DNA from: Aspergillus flavus
Lineage: Eukaryota > Ascomycota > Eurotiomycetes > Eurotiales > Aspergillaceae
Reading direction: 5' to 3'
DNA length: 64,000 bases
NCBI RefSeq assembly: GCF_009017415.1
Contig: NC_092410.1
Span: 1,488,001 to 1,552,000 of the forward strand
Shown here: positions 36,013-47,707 of the stretch, one piece after another
Layout: the number at the start of each line of letters is the position of its first letter
Position numbering within the stretch: position 1 is the stretch's first letter
Notes under the pieces: model-generated
What the model was told of the DNA's origin: nothing
Seen by the model: only the letters and a program-made list of their open reading frames with translations
The model's database searches: none
Program-made: the position numbers and the translations under genes

Positions 36013-37231
36013 TTACAACACTCCACCCTCATCCTCCTTCCTCCTCTTCTCCAAATACATCCTCCCGCCCTCATAAATCCCTAGATAAATACTCATCCCA
36101 AAAGCCGACCAAACCGACCTCAACGCACCTCCACGAAACAACCCCCTAAGGCCCTCCTCCTTCCACACTTCCCTCCCAACCGCCAACGTCCCCTTCACCT
36201 TCCTAACCGTCTTCTCCGTCCCCTTCAACTCCTCCCCGCCAGCCCCCAACATAACCCTCGTCTTAACAACATCAATCGGCGTCGTAACAACCGAAGCCAC
36301 AGTCCCAGACACTCCAGCCGCAATCCCCGTCAAAACCGCCCTCTCAAACACCCCATTCCCATTCTTGCCTCCATTCCTATCACCATTTCTCCTCTCCCGA
36401 CCCCTCCAAGAAACAAGCCACCTCCTCACCCCCTCAAAAATCGGAAAATGCAACCCCGTAAACGGCAGATTCCTACCCACAAGCGCCGTATACCCACTCC
36501 ACAACTTCCAAGGCCTGTGTCTGAACTTCGCCAAGACCTGGATTGTAGCGCCTTGTCTGGGTGTCTTTGTGCTGGTGGAGGTTGGGGAGTTCATGTCCAG
36601 GACTTGGGCGTTTTGCTTTAGGACTTCTGCGGGGGTGAGGATTGCGCAGGAGACCATTTCACCAAGGGAGGAGGAGAGGGCGTGGATTAGGGGTGTGGGG
36701 AGGGGGTGGGTGAATGGGAGGGGGTTTTGGGATGAAGATTGGGATTGAGATTGGGACTGGATGGAGGAGAGGGTTAGGATGTGTTTTGAGCTTTCGTAGG
36801 TTGTGAAGAATGCTCCTGCTTTTTTAGGTCAGTTCTTGTGGTTGTGATTGTTGGGTGAATGGTGAGGTAGAAGAGTTGTACATGAAGGTACCGTTGCGAG
36901 TACAACGCTCCATACGCCCTGGTATAACCCCCGGAAGAGGACGTCTCGTTTTATAGCGCCTGTTGCGTCTTTGTAGAGGTGGTTGTAGTTTGGTGATTGG
37001 ATGCGCGTTTTGAGTGTGTCCATTGGGTATACTAGGAAGTCGACTGTTACGGCTGCTAGGGCGCCGGCCTTTTTTGTTTGTTAGTTAATCCATTGAGGGT
37101 TGGTTCTATTGGACTTCGTTTGAGGTTGCTAGGAGTTGGATATGGGGATGTTGTGTATAGGGTGCAAGATAGGGCATGATGTGGTGGAGTATATGACTTA
37201 CAACCCAGATATCGAGGCTACTGTTATCCAT
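36013..37231 (-). CDS. Mitochondrial carrier family protein (S-adenosylmethionine-carrier-like)
   Basis: Three exons: complement of 37202-37231, 36882-37068 and 36013-36818, giving 340 residues. Three carrier repeats are visible through their Px(D/E)xx(K/R) signatures: YPMDTLKTRIQ in repeat 1, LTPAEVLKQNAQ in repeat 2 and TTPIDVVKTRVM in repeat 3. The Glu in PAEVLKQ, the VDFLVYPMDTLKTR start and GAFFTTYESSKH are typical of the Pet8/SAMC subgroup that imports S-adenosylmethionine into the matrix. The loop between repeats 1 and 2 has a Gln/Ser run, and the loop before repeat 3 an Arg/Gly/Asn insert (RERRNGDRNGGKNGNG). The first exon encodes only ten residues (MDNSSLDIWV). Subfamily assignment is probable rather than certain. 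Confidence 0.82.
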
Positions 37232-37679
37232 TGTATGACTAGGGGTATGTATATTGAAATTGAAGAAATATCTATAAACAACTAGTGGAAGAACTGCAGA
37301 AATGAAAAGATATCGACTTTGATCTTCTTCACGATAACAGGATCTTATCTAATCGGTTATCGATGCCATGATGAGGTCATTGTACTTATCAGCATCACGT
37401 GTGGCAGACATGCCCTAGCAAGATTAGGGCATACCCCATCCATTCATCGGTTGATGTAGAGAGGACTTGCGCAGGACAAATGGATACGAAGGTTGGAGAT
37501 GGGTGAGGTAGGTAGGAACCAAAGACAGTCATATCCCGTAACTCTATTCGTCACTGGAATAAACAAACAGACATATTAACAGTCAGATACAGAATTTTCC
37601 CTCCCTACGCCGTAAGGTCATGCATGCAATTCCCAGAATCCCCAGTTGAGACAAATCATCACCAGTCACCGCCTCTCCT
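37232..37679. other. Intergenic region
   Basis: 5' flank of the carrier gene and 3' flank of the eIF3h gene. A TCACGTGTGG word near 37395 is a possible CACGTG-type site. Confidence 0.45.
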
Positions 37680-39005
37680 CTATTTGGCGGTCTCTCCGGG
37701 CAGCAGGTTTCCCTTAACCGCAAACATCTTACCCGTCGTCGCCGAAACGAAGCTGTCGATCTGGCGCGAGTACTGCTCCACTTGCCGGGTGTTGAGCATA
37801 GTCTCGAGGCGGCTGGGCTCCTGGGGAAGCTTGAACAGACGCTGGTACTCATCCTCGGGCAGGAGAGGCTGCTTGAGGGCCGCACGGCTGGCGTTCTCGG
37901 CCTTGCGCTTGGCTTGCCAGGCGGTGATCTTGGCCTGCTCACGAGCAAGCGAACGCTGATAGTACTGGAAGTTGTTGGTCTCGGTGTGGTGGGTCTCGAT
38001 GCTGTCCAGCAGAAGGTCGCAGTTCTTCTCGAGGAAGGGGTCGATGCTGAGAGACAGGTTGTCGAAGTTGGGGGCCAGAACGCTGTCCTTAACGAAGGAG
38101 CTCTTCTCCAGAGCAGCCAAAGAGGGGGGAAGGTCGGTAGGAGTGGACTGGCTGGGGCACTGGAGCTGGTGGATGAAAGTGGTGATCAAATGAGAGTTGT
38201 GAATTTCAACTGGAAGCTCAACGAAGATGTCCTGGTGTCTCAGAGAGGACTTTTGAAGCCTGGAACATGTCAGCATACCGTCAAGACCACCCAGAGCACA
38301 CGTATAGACTGATAGAGCAGACTAAACCATGCCAACGCGGGAAAAAAACATACTCCTCAGAGGTGAACTTGTTCTCCTTGAAAGCAGTCATGAACTTAGA
38401 AGAAAGGCGGAAGGCCCGCAGGCTAAGGCTTCCCTGGGCACTGCGGCTGACATCGTGCACAAGAGCAACTGTCCGCTCGTTCATCTCCTTCTGGTAAAAG
38501 AACTGGTTCTCGATCACGTTCATGTTGACGAAGTTACCCATGTTCGCGCTGGTGTACCAACCGACGTTGTTCGCATCGACGTTGACCTCCCGAAGCATGC
38601 GGATCATCTCAGCCTGGTAAGCCACGTTGGCCTTCGCACGAGGGGCAGCAGCAGCCGGGTTAGGGGCGGCGTTGTCGAAGTGCGAGTCGGCGGGCATCTC
38701 AACGACCGGGAATGGGAAAGAGTTCGTGATCTCCAGGGTACCGTCCACGTCCATGCCGACGATCGAACCGGTCGCAGTCGTCGGGAAAGACTGAGAAGAG
38801 TGCTTGATGATCTTCATGACCACCTATATGCGAATTTTGTAAGCATTACTGTCGCCGTGAAAATAGCGGGGGTGATTTTTCGCGGTCATTATCGTACCAA
38901 GGCATCGACCTTGACGGCCGTGAGGGGAACTTCTTTCCTGGTTTAATCATTAGCAGCCATTCTAGAGAAGCGATTTACAGCCAGCGACAAGACTTACTCC
39001 GCCAT
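37680..39005 (-). CDS. Eukaryotic translation initiation factor 3 subunit H
   Basis: Four exons: complement of 38998-39005, 38898-38937, 38354-38823 and 37680-38259, giving 365 residues. The first exon has only eight bases (ATG GCG GA), but all junctions are canonical and yield [27 protein letters not shown]. The N-terminal two thirds are an MPN domain ([36 protein letters not shown]) lacking the JAMM metal-binding His-x-His and Asp set, as expected for eIF3h. The C-terminal helical region includes [33 protein letters not shown] and [21 protein letters not shown]. eIF3h is part of the eIF3 complex that recruits mRNA to the 40S ribosome. Confidence 0.93.
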
Positions 39006-39479
39006 TTTGGATGTGCTGCCCAGGTATACGTTCGACGGCGACAATGGGTTGACAGTCGGCGGCGATGGTTTGTGTGGATTGAATTCATCAATTTCCCACC
39101 GCCTAATACCCGATGCGGTTTAGCGCGCCAAGACTCTCACGGGATCAGCCTGGACACTTTGGGAACGACAACAACATCGGCTTCAATAATATCCTGCCAT
39201 GCTAATATTTTCAGAAAGAATGAATTTCTCTTGTCGCATACTCCCTGATGATGGCCAAAGTATACCATATGTCAACCATTCTGGGTTGTCGCAGGTTGAG
39301 CTTATCAATCATGATACTCTATAGTGCTCCGCCGAACAACATTCCTATTAACTACTAAGCAGCCTCGCCTCTCCCCTCCGTTAAAAAGGACTAACAAGCC
39401 GTTCCCCTCATTGCCCTCTCTTCCCAATAATACATCCTTGAGAACTAATAAAAACATTCATCGCAAACAACCACTGAAA
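39006..39479. other. Divergent promoter between eIF3h and kynurenine formamidase genes
   Basis: Non-coding apart from an in-frame upstream extension of the kynurenine formamidase frame from 39324 (see that gene). Confidence 0.45.
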
Positions 39480-40471
39480 ATGCCCACCGAAACATTTAAC
39501 TATGGCGAAGAGCACGCCCTTCAAACAGTGACAGTGACTACCTTATCAGAGACACTCGACAAAAAATTCTGGATTATGTACATACTTCTTAATCTACAAT
39601 CAATCTACAATACTTCTACAGTCGATATACCTACTAATATTATAAACCCAGCTTGATCCATGGCGGCGCCTGGCGCGACCCGAAGATAGACGCCATCAAC
39701 TTCTCCAACCCCGCCATATCCAAGCTCACCACTTCCCCAAAATACGCCGACGTTCTCCCTCACATCACAGCATTCGCATCCATTTCCTACCGTCTCAGCC
39801 CCCATCCGGACCATCCCCAGGACCAGTCGAGCACTAATCCCCGAGACTACCGCGGCTCCAAACACCCAGACCATATCAATGACGTGCAAGCAGCCATAGC
39901 CTTCCTGCAGCGCAAATATGGCTTCGAGGAACGGTATATACTCGTCGGCCACAGCTGTGGTGCTATGTTGGCGTACCAGTCGGTGATGGGCCAGTTTAAA
40001 GCTGGCATATCGCACGGTCCGGTAGCTGTGGCGGGTTTGGCAGGGATATACGATTTGAAGAAATTCCGGGATACTCACAAGGAGATACCGGCGTATCAGG
40101 AGATTGTGGAGGGGGCTTTTGGGGATGATGAGGCTGCGTGGGATGCTGTATCTCCTGCCGTGGTCAAAGGGGCGGATGGTATTGAGGGTGGGTGGACTCA
40201 TGGGTCTTTCGCGATTCTGGCGCACTCGTCTGATGATTCGCTTGTGGATGAGACGCAGGATGAGGCTATGGATGCTGCCCTTATCGGTGGGTGGTGGAAA
40301 CTGCAGTCTGAGGACAAACTGAGATGTGTTACGCGGATGCCTCTAGAAGGTGAGCACGATGAGTGCTGGGAAAAGGGCGATGGGCTCGCGGAGGTTATTG
40401 GCTATGCTATTGAGAAGCAGTTGGAAATAACCTACGAAGAAGAGCCTGAAGAGTCGAAATCACCTGTTTAG
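39480..40471 (+). CDS. bna7: Kynurenine formamidase (alpha/beta hydrolase)
   Basis: Two exons (39480-39577, 39652-40471) give 305 residues. The HGGAWRDP motif directly after the intron is the HGGxW oxyanion signature of kynurenine formamidases. The nucleophile elbow is GHSCGAML, the acid is in AHSSDDSLVD and the catalytic His in GEHDECWEKGD, so the triad is complete. ADVLPHITAFASISYRLSPHP and KHPDHINDVQAAIAFLQ are typical family blocks. The enzyme hydrolyses N-formylkynurenine in the tryptophan-to-NAD pathway. An in-frame Met at 39324 would add 52 residues rich in Arg, Lys, Ser and Thr (MLRRTTFLLTTKQPRL...), a possible mitochondrial presequence; I chose the later Met because the family start is near MPTETFNYG. 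Confidence 0.87.
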
Positions 40472-40988
40472 CCAAGCTTTCGTTATGAGGGTTTGACCTC
40501 CAATGAACCCCTACAATGATGCAGACCATCAAAATGAAGTGCATGTTACGGGAAGGTTAATTGCATTGGCAATTCATATTACATTTGCCATAAGGTGAAT
40601 TATGGGTTATGAAACTAGTAAACATCAGAAGAAAAGAAATTAGACCAGCCATTTTCAAAGCTTCAAACGCCCACCAGTGTTCGTCATCATAAATTCAGAG
40701 TACAGAACTGAGAGAAGGAGACCGTTCGTACGCCCACTATTGGAGGACAGCAAGCCATAACGAAACGGCAGAAGAACATGCCACATGAAGGGAAAGCCTC
40801 AGTCGAGAGGTGTTTGGGGAAGGTGAAAGTTGCAGACAAGTATTTCGGATAGAAGAGGACGGGATATGGGATATTTTCATGCGATAAGAAGAGGGGTAAT
40901 TCGTGAGTCAAGAGCAGCCAAGGTCAAGGCAGGGTGAGCATTGGTATCGTCAAAACCAGACAGAACATTATAATCGAAGAATGGTCAC
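40472..40988. other. Intergenic region between convergent genes
   Basis: 3' flanks; nothing else recognised. Confidence 0.5.
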
Positions 40989-42262
40989 TCAAACGCCCAT
41001 ATCCATACGGCCGGAGGCAGCATCGCCCACAACCCGCTCCTTTGGATCAAAGCCCTGATCTTCTTCGTCGTCATCCTCATCATCCTCCACTTCCTCATCT
41101 TCAACGTACTTGACTTCCATGCCGGCATCACGAAGACGCGACTTCATGTCCTCGCGGTATTGATCCTGCCAGCGGGCCAGGGCAGCAGCTGCATGAACTT
41201 TGAATCCGTAAATACGAGGCTCATAACGGCTGGTACTCTTCTCAGGGACCAAGCCTGGGTACACCTGGAAAAGCATGCTAGGGAAAGACGCTCCAAAATA
41301 GGCACCGTCGATAGAAGCATGGCGAGAGGACTTGGGGTTGTAGAGATCTTCGCATTTGGGGCAGTAAAGACGGACAGTGCTCATGTTCGGAATGTCGTGT
41401 TGGCCCATAGGCAAAAGAGGTTGGCCTTCGCACATAACACGGGGACATTTGCCGAAGTCGCCCTTCTTGTACTTGTCGACCTAGACCTCAGTCAGAGAGA
41501 TATGCTACTGTGATTACATTCTCGAATTAGTACATACCATCTTAGTAAGACCACGGGTGGTGACAATGTATCTTGCGTGGACGAGTCCGTAGAGATGACG
41601 CGCCGACTTTTCAATCTGTTCGCGCAGGTCGTCATCCGCATCGAGGTCAAACACATCAGTCACCAAATCTAAGGCGTACTGGTAGTATGGCACCTCAGTG
41701 TTGAGGCCAGTAAGGTTAAAGCGATCGGTCAAATATTCCTCATCGATTTCGCAGAAGTACTCGTTTCCACGAGAGGAGATGAACTGTGTGCGCCAATTAG
41801 CTGTGTCGTCAGAACTCGGTGGCAGGTAAACAGGGAGTCTCTGGCGTGAGGAGCGAAGAGTAGGATCGGTCCTAAAGTAATTGGGAACCACAGAAGGTGG
41901 AGGTGGAGTGCTAGACAGCCCCAGCTGCTGCTGACTGGACGAGGGAGACGCCATCTTTAGACTGCAGACGTAGAAAGAAGGTGAGGTGATTCATGGAGCT
42001 GTGGAGTCGAGCAGAAGTGGCATCGCTTCCCGAAATGGAAATGTGTTCCTCCTTTGTGCTGCCCCTCTCCGTCCTGCTGCCACTGCCGCTGCACCGGCCA
42101 GTATCACCATGCGCCATGCACCTTCCTCCACCTACAACCAAGTCGCATCCCCCATCCAGTCGCACATTGGCGCAATCGACGGTGAAATAGGAAATGACTC
42201 ACCCAATCTCTCCAGTAACTGGTATAGTCACTATCAGTCTCACTGTTGAAGTCCTCCATCAT
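40989..42262 (-). CDS. ckb1: Casein kinase II regulatory (beta) subunit
   Basis: Three exons: complement of 42203-42262, 41538-41783 and 40989-41480, giving 265 residues. The first exon (MMEDFNSETDSDYTSYWRDW) joins FISSRGNEYFCEIDEEYLTD, the classical CK2-beta N-terminus. The zinc-binding dimerisation region shows four Cys in KCPRVMCEGQ and YCPKCEDLY. Then come DGAYFGASFPSMLFQVYP and RIYGFKVHAAA, both strongly conserved. The C-terminus is a long acidic tract (DEEVEDDEDDDEEDQG). CK2-beta stabilises and targets the CK2 kinase tetramer. The 419-base first intron contains an in-frame open segment beginning MASPSSSQQQ (from 41954) that runs without a stop into the FISSRG exon, so an alternative promoter or extra exon would give a different N-terminus. 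Confidence 0.92.
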
Positions 42263-43229
42263 TTTGCCGGTGTTTCGTTCAAAGAAAAGGCAGGACTTTC
42301 TGTTTCGAGTTTCTGGATCTTAAAGGTAAGATTATTTTCTTGACTTTGCCTGTAGCAGTTGCTGAGAGATAACTGGGTCAGACCCCAGGGCAGGAGAACC
42401 CTCAGAACCACACAGCTGGAATAATCTTCCTCGGAGACTCCACGGTCACAGCTCGAGTAATATAATGGAGGAACGTCAAGGGTCGTGGGATTCTTGAGTG
42501 GTTGCAGTGTGTGTCTCTTCCGTATGCCGTTGTTACTTATCAGTGGATTATCCTCTACAGGATTAGCGCGGGGTTGGCGGTGAGGTTATTGTCCGTGCTT
42601 TTAATCACCGCCTTTGTGGTGATCTGGGGTATCAACGATGAACCCTATTAACCCTATGAACCCAAGCAGTCAGACATGCAGTGATCTTAACACAAGATTA
42701 TTGTCATCAGATATGGCTATACTTTTACCATTCCAGGCTGGGACTATATCTAAATACCACATCGTAACCTTGCAGCCGAGAAATGATATCTCTGAAGTCG
42801 GCGCCTCCTATGTGGATCAACAGGAGACTTCAAAAGAATTATACTTCTTGCCTTTTGAGTTGAGCTTCTATTGGTGCTATTTAGTAAGGAGCACTTATTG
42901 GGGTTTTACATATCAAGAATATGACGACTATCTTCATCTATAGACTATCGAATGGTGCCAGGCTCAGCGGCTACTCTCGAAATGATATAGTATACCATTC
43001 TGTAGATAGAACCCTAGAAGACGCTGGAGGATTTTGGCGTTTAGGCCTAGATTTCTGTCTCTTCGGCGAGGCCTGCATAAGCAGACCTTTAGTGGTTCGA
43101 TCATATTAGACGATGAGCTTCTTGATTGATTGATGATTGATAGCCAAGATTCCAGGTTGATGATAGCCGAACCTTTAATACATCCCAATTTCACGTTGCA
43201 ACTCAGCTTGTTAAACTAAATAAACAAAG
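42263..43229. other. Intergenic region
   Basis: ckb1 promoter and unassigned DNA; a 101-codon ORF at 42638-42943 was judged chance. Confidence 0.45.
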
Positions 43230-43562
43230 CTAATCATGCAAGCACCTTAAATAAAAAGGCACCCACATTCCTTCCACATCACACCAGCGATACCCACGCT
43301 CTTTTTCACATTGAGCACAACTGCCCAAACGACCAAACGTAACTTTGTGAAGTGTACAACGCGTGCGGCCCCGGCTCCGAGCTTCGTGTGGATAAGGCAC
43401 GTACATGGCCTTATAGTATGCCCGACATCTCTCGGAGATATTCTCTTCAGCTAACCATGTATCGAGAAACAGGTTACGTTCCTCTGGTGTAAAGGGACGA
43501 CCCTGGGCTTCCTCTTGCTCCTTAACGAAGGCACGGCATTCTTCGAAACCGATAAAGCTCAT
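43230..43562 (-). CDS. Hypothetical small protein, 110 residues
   Basis: One open frame from MSFIGFEECRAF to YLRCLHD. The N-terminal half is helical and charged (FVKEQEEAQGRPFTPEERNLF). The C-terminal half has a Cys/His arrangement (CTLHK, GSCAQCEKERGYRWCD, LRCLHD) that could bind a metal. No family recognised. A downstream C-terminal metal-binding module after a helical segment favours a real gene. Confidence 0.42.
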   Translation of the reverse strand: MSFIGFEECRAFVKEQEEAQGRPFTPEERNLFLDTWLAEENISERCRAYYKAMYVPYPHEARSRGRTRCTLHKVTFGRLGSCAQCEKERGYRWCDVEGMWVPFYLRCLHD

Positions 43563-44131
43563 AGCGGCACACTGATACGTCGGTAAAGTTGATAGACTCT
43601 TAGAAATTGTGGTGCAATGAACAAGGAAATGTTAGGCTGTGAAAGTGACAAGGGGGAACCACGGCATTTATATACCTACAAGCTCTGGCACATCGTCATG
43701 TGTAACGCGTGATAAAAAAAGAAAGAAAAAAGAAAAGAAAAAAAAGAAAAGAAAAGAACAAAGAAAAGAACAAAGAAAAGAAGAAAAATAAAAACAAGTC
43801 CTAGATTAATTTACTGTGCAGTTGTGAATACACCTGCAATATCAAGAACATCCCTTGTTCTGACAAGTGGCAGTGAATCTGGAGACCACACCACTTAATC
43901 ACTGTAGTAAGCAATGTAAATCCCATCCAGTGGAGACAAAGACCACTTGCTGGTCATATTAACTTATCGATTCCTAGTTGGGAAATAGACAGCGCAAGTT
44001 TGAAGGCTGTTGCAACGTAGAGGACTATTTAAAGGCCCTCTGCTTTTTTATCTGGACCTTTCTAGGGTACTCTTACAACTGACTTCATCACCATCACCAC
44101 CATCACCACCACCATCTTCTACAAACTAGCC
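43563..44131. other. Intergenic region with a purine tract
   Basis: A nearly pure A/G tract of GAAAA units runs from about 43717 to 43797, and a run of CAC/CAT triplets lies at about 44087-44116 just before the coiled-coil pseudogene. Confidence 0.6.
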
Positions 44132-45666
44132 ATGGAGCTAGCGACTTTGGCTGCAATGGTGCAGCAGCAGTTTGATCGCCTCAACCAGCGCGTCGACAAC
44201 CTGCAGGAGTCCCTGAACACGCGAGTGGATAACTTGCAGTGTACCCTGTTTCAGCAGAGCAACGAGCTACAAGATTCCTTGACCAGACGTATCGATGAGA
44301 CCATGGATCGACGGTCCGCAGTATCACAGGAGTCATTGATCCAGCGCTCAAACCAGTTAGAGGAGTCGCTCGTCCAGCGATCGAATCAAATACATGACTC
44401 TATGCTCCAACGCGCCAACGAGTTTTAGGAATCTCTGACCAAGCATATCGATGCGACTATAATTCGACGCGTCAGAGAACTGGATATTTCCCTATCGCAA
44501 CGAAACGACGTGTTCCAGGATTCCCTGACCAGACGTATCGATGACACTATGCTTCGGCGGTCCAACGATTTACAGGGGTTTTTGGCTCAACGTTTAGATG
44601 ACACTATGGCCCAGCGAACGGAGGTATTACAGAAGAACTTGGTCCAGGAGATGTTCAATTTCCATAACAGCGTCATTATACCGCTGTTTGATGGAATACA
44701 TGGGAAACTCGCAGCTCATGATAGGGATATCCAGCGTGAGTTCCAGAATGTCAACAAGAGATTCAACCGCGTGGATACTAGGATCGATACCTTGGACATG
44801 GATATGAAACGAGAATTCAACAGTGTTAACGAACGTTTTACTCATATGCAGGACTGGCTTGATAAAGTTGAGACCAAGGTGGAGCAACTGGAAGTTAAGA
44901 TAGACCGGGTCGAGGCCAAGATTGGTTGATTGGAAGACAGGTTGGACAAAGTCGAAACCAAGGTGGAGGTCCAGATGAGCAATTTTGAGGGAATCCTCCG
45001 GAACTCCAAAATTGCCTTTCTCAATCAGCGGATATTTCCATTACAGGTGTATAACTCGGATGCATCGCCAATGCCTATCCCCGTGGCCTCTTTTCCCCCT
45101 ACAACATTAGGATTCTATTACCTGAAGGAAGGCAAACATTGTATGTTGTCTCCGATGAAACCACTGATACGTGTTACTAACACCGTGAAGAGTTCAGGTT
45201 GAAGGACCTCATTGAATACTATCGACTGCAAGACGAGGTAATCCAGGCAACTGCGGAAGACGATGACTCATTCGCAGACACTGAGCTGGAGTACACGGAA
45301 CAGGAACTGGAGCACGCTATCTCGTCAAATGCATGGGGCGTTCTTGTTGTCCTAGGTGGGCGGATTGGTATCGATTGTGATGCACTGCATGATCGAGTCA
45401 TACAGTTCCATGCACAGAAAAATGCTTCATCTAAGCGAGATGCGAGCGAACTGAGCGGCACGAACAAGCGGGCGGCCAAGATACATCACCCATTACCGGT
45501 CCGAGTCCAACCTGCATCTGAATACGAGCGAGAGGCAGATGTACGCGAGCCATCCGCCTTTAGTGGAGTATGTTGGGAGGTCGACTCAGAAAAGTTCAAG
45601 CAGTCTCTTGACCCTGAACTCGGGGTAGCGAGGCTCTCGTTACGTCTGTCCCAAAACAGTGCTTGA
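44132..45666 (+). pseudogene. Decayed coiled-coil protein gene (two nonsense codons and a frame change)
   Basis: One reading frame from 44132 to about 45200 encodes a continuous helical protein (LNQRVDNLQESLNTRVDNLQ and repeated RSNxLxxSL and RIDxTMxRR units, later DKVETKVEQLEVKIDRVEAKIG) but is broken by TAG at 44426-44428 and TGA at 44927-44929. Sequence similarity continues straight across both stops, and both are explained by C-to-T change (CAG to TAG, CGA to TGA). Coding then continues in another frame from about 45199 (LIEYYRLQDEVIQ to RLSQNSA). No intron I can find removes the stops. It was probably a coiled-coil protein of about 500 residues; function unknown. Confidence 0.6.
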
Positions 45667-46002
45667 ATGGTTCTTGCAACTTCCAAGGAGAACCGTGCAG
45701 GCACGACCCAGAAGGTGGTTCCGATAATTCTCTCTTCTATGGGGACACAGAGATAGCGATTTCTACATTGCAGTAAAATAGAGACAGAGTTCGTCGAGAG
45801 ATGAAGTATCACAGTTGGGCCTAGTTAGAAATTTCCTCTGTAGATATAATGGACCATATAATGGTGTTACCAGCTCTTTGTTTATAGGATCTCCTTGTTA
45901 AACAAAGGCAAATCATTGTGGCATTTCCCTAGTGACACTGCACTACCATACATGACCACCCCAAACGCACCAGCCTCCTTATCGCTTAACCCCAGACCCA
46001 TC
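45667..46002. other. Intergenic region
   Basis: 3' flanks of the pseudogene and the GH6 gene; nothing recognised. Confidence 0.5.
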
Positions 46003-47544
46003 TTACAAGGAAGGGTTAGCATTCTCAACTAGCTGTTCGAAATAAGCCTGCAGACGCATATTAGCATCGTATTATTCTCAAAGAAATACATCCGAAGGGT
46101 TCTCACCTGGAACCAAGTACCAGCCTCAGGAGCAGGCGTCAACGCATCAGCATATCCACAGTGAGCATCGTAGCGCTCCGCAGAGGTATCCGAGGTACCG
46201 TCACTTTCACCACCGGGCTTAACCCAGACGAAAGCATCGACGAGCTCATCTCCAGTATCGGTGGTAGGACGGACACCGAAACCAGTGTTCTTCACGTTAC
46301 ACCAGTCGCCCCATTGGCTTTGGCCGGTGGGTTGGTTTCCATTGCGGCCTGTGTGAATTTGTTAATGAAATGTTAACAATGCGGAAGATGATATTAAGGA
46401 CATACCCGTATCAACGATGAAGTGAGCATCGAAGCCAGCACTCTTGAGCTGCGGGGCGAAGTTGTTGATGTAGGTCTTCTCGTCGCAGACGGTGCTGCCC
46501 TGTGTATATGAAGGGCATGAGTCGATGGAGAAAGCGTTGTAGTTCGCTACGTTGGTGGCCAGACCGCGCACAGCGGCGGGGGAGGATGCGTTCTTGTATA
46601 CGGAGGCGTAGAGCTCGGCTGCTGGGCCGATGTTGGCGGGCCAGCCTAGCCATCCTGCGTGGCCTGTTGCTTGTTAGATTGGTGGCCGACAGTATTGTCT
46701 GGGGAGTACTGGGGAATGAGACGCACCGGCATCAAGATACATAGCAACGTTGGGCAGGTTCAACTGCGTCAAAGCATAGTTGGTACATTCCAGATAGGCG
46801 TCTTGGGCGTTGGCACACTTTTGCACATTCAGGTTGGTGACCAGGTTTGCTAGACTGTCGGGTTCTGGTGGGCGAGTTTTGTTAGTTATTTATTCCAAAG
46901 GATCACATCTGGTGTTATTTGTTGTGGAAAAGTATGTATACTCACCGATGACCAAGATAATCTGGGTGTCCGAGTACTTCTCAACCTGCTCCCGGATTGA
47001 ATCAATATACGCCTTGTACTTCTCGACACCACCATCGCTAATCAGGAACTCTCCATTACTGGCCAATGCCGCACAGTCACGGTCAGGCAGATCGTAGACG
47101 ACGAAGATACCGGCGGTTGGGGGATTCGCTCCAGCGGCGTTCTTGGTCTTGATATCCTCGAGGAACTCGCCCATCTGGGGGACTTTGTCTGTAGTGTCAC
47201 TGGAAGGTTGTTTATTAGCGATTGCTTTGGTTTAATCGTATAGAAAGGTGATAATACAGCCAGTGGAATGAGGGAACATTCGCTGCAGCGCTGGCTTTCT
47301 CAGCTAGCGAGCCGGTCATGGATGGTATGGCAAGACTCTCAACCTCAGACTTGTAGTAGGGGTTCACATAGAGATCATATCCCTCGAAGGGATTTCCGCC
47401 TGCTGTTGCCGTAGGAGCAGGGCCGCTTGACGCCGGAACGGACGACGAAGGAGATGGGGTGACGCTCGCTTGGGGAAGAGCTGTGGCAGCGGAGAAGAGC
47501 AAGGGTGACAAAGCCACCAGGGCCTGCATGTTGAGGGTATGCAT
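46003..47544 (-). CDS. cbhC: GH6 cellobiohydrolase without a cellulose-binding module
   Basis: Six exons: complement of 47258-47544, 46946-47199, 46727-46864, 46406-46663, 46107-46348 and 46003-46047, giving 407 residues. A signal peptide (MHTLNMQALVALSPLLFSAATA) is followed by a short Ser/Pro/Thr linker and directly by the catalytic domain (NPFEGYDLYVNPYY); the N-terminal CBM1 seen in many homologues is absent. GH6 marks are VVYDLPDRDCAALASNGE, the signature LVIEPDSLAN, the proposed acid Asp in MYLDAGHAGWLGWP, and VWVKPGGESDGTSD near the C-terminus. The enzyme releases cellobiose from cellulose chain ends (non-reducing). A TATAAATA box lies at 47636-47643 (minus strand) and a GGCTAAA word at 47708-47714. 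Confidence 0.92.
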
Positions 47545-47635
47545 AATGAACAGATAGGATAACTTGCTATTCACACTGCTCTGGAGATGGTGAGTTGGTG
47601 TACCGAACTCCGGACTGGAACAGGATGTGGAGTCA

Positions 47636-47643
47636 TATTTATA
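47636..47643 (-). promoter_or_regulatory. TATA box of the GH6 gene
   Basis: TATAAATA on the minus strand, about 95 bases before the cbhC start codon. Confidence 0.55.
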
Positions 47644-47707
47644 TGCATTTCTCCGTCTAAATGCATGCCATTCAGAAGAACTGCCGGAGACCAAAGTAAT
47701 GTGATTC

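Noticed and set aside
36013..37231. Apparent frameshift in the mitochondrial carrier between repeat 1 and repeat 2
   Set aside because: It disappeared when the exon boundary was placed at 36818; the three exons then give one continuous carrier protein.
42638..42943. 101-codon plus-strand ORF
   Set aside because: No recognisable content or intron signals; probably chance.
43717..44116. CRISPR-like or satellite array in the purine and CAC/CAT tracts
   Set aside because: These are simple-sequence tracts without spacer-repeat structure; no CRISPR array is expected in a fungal nuclear genome.
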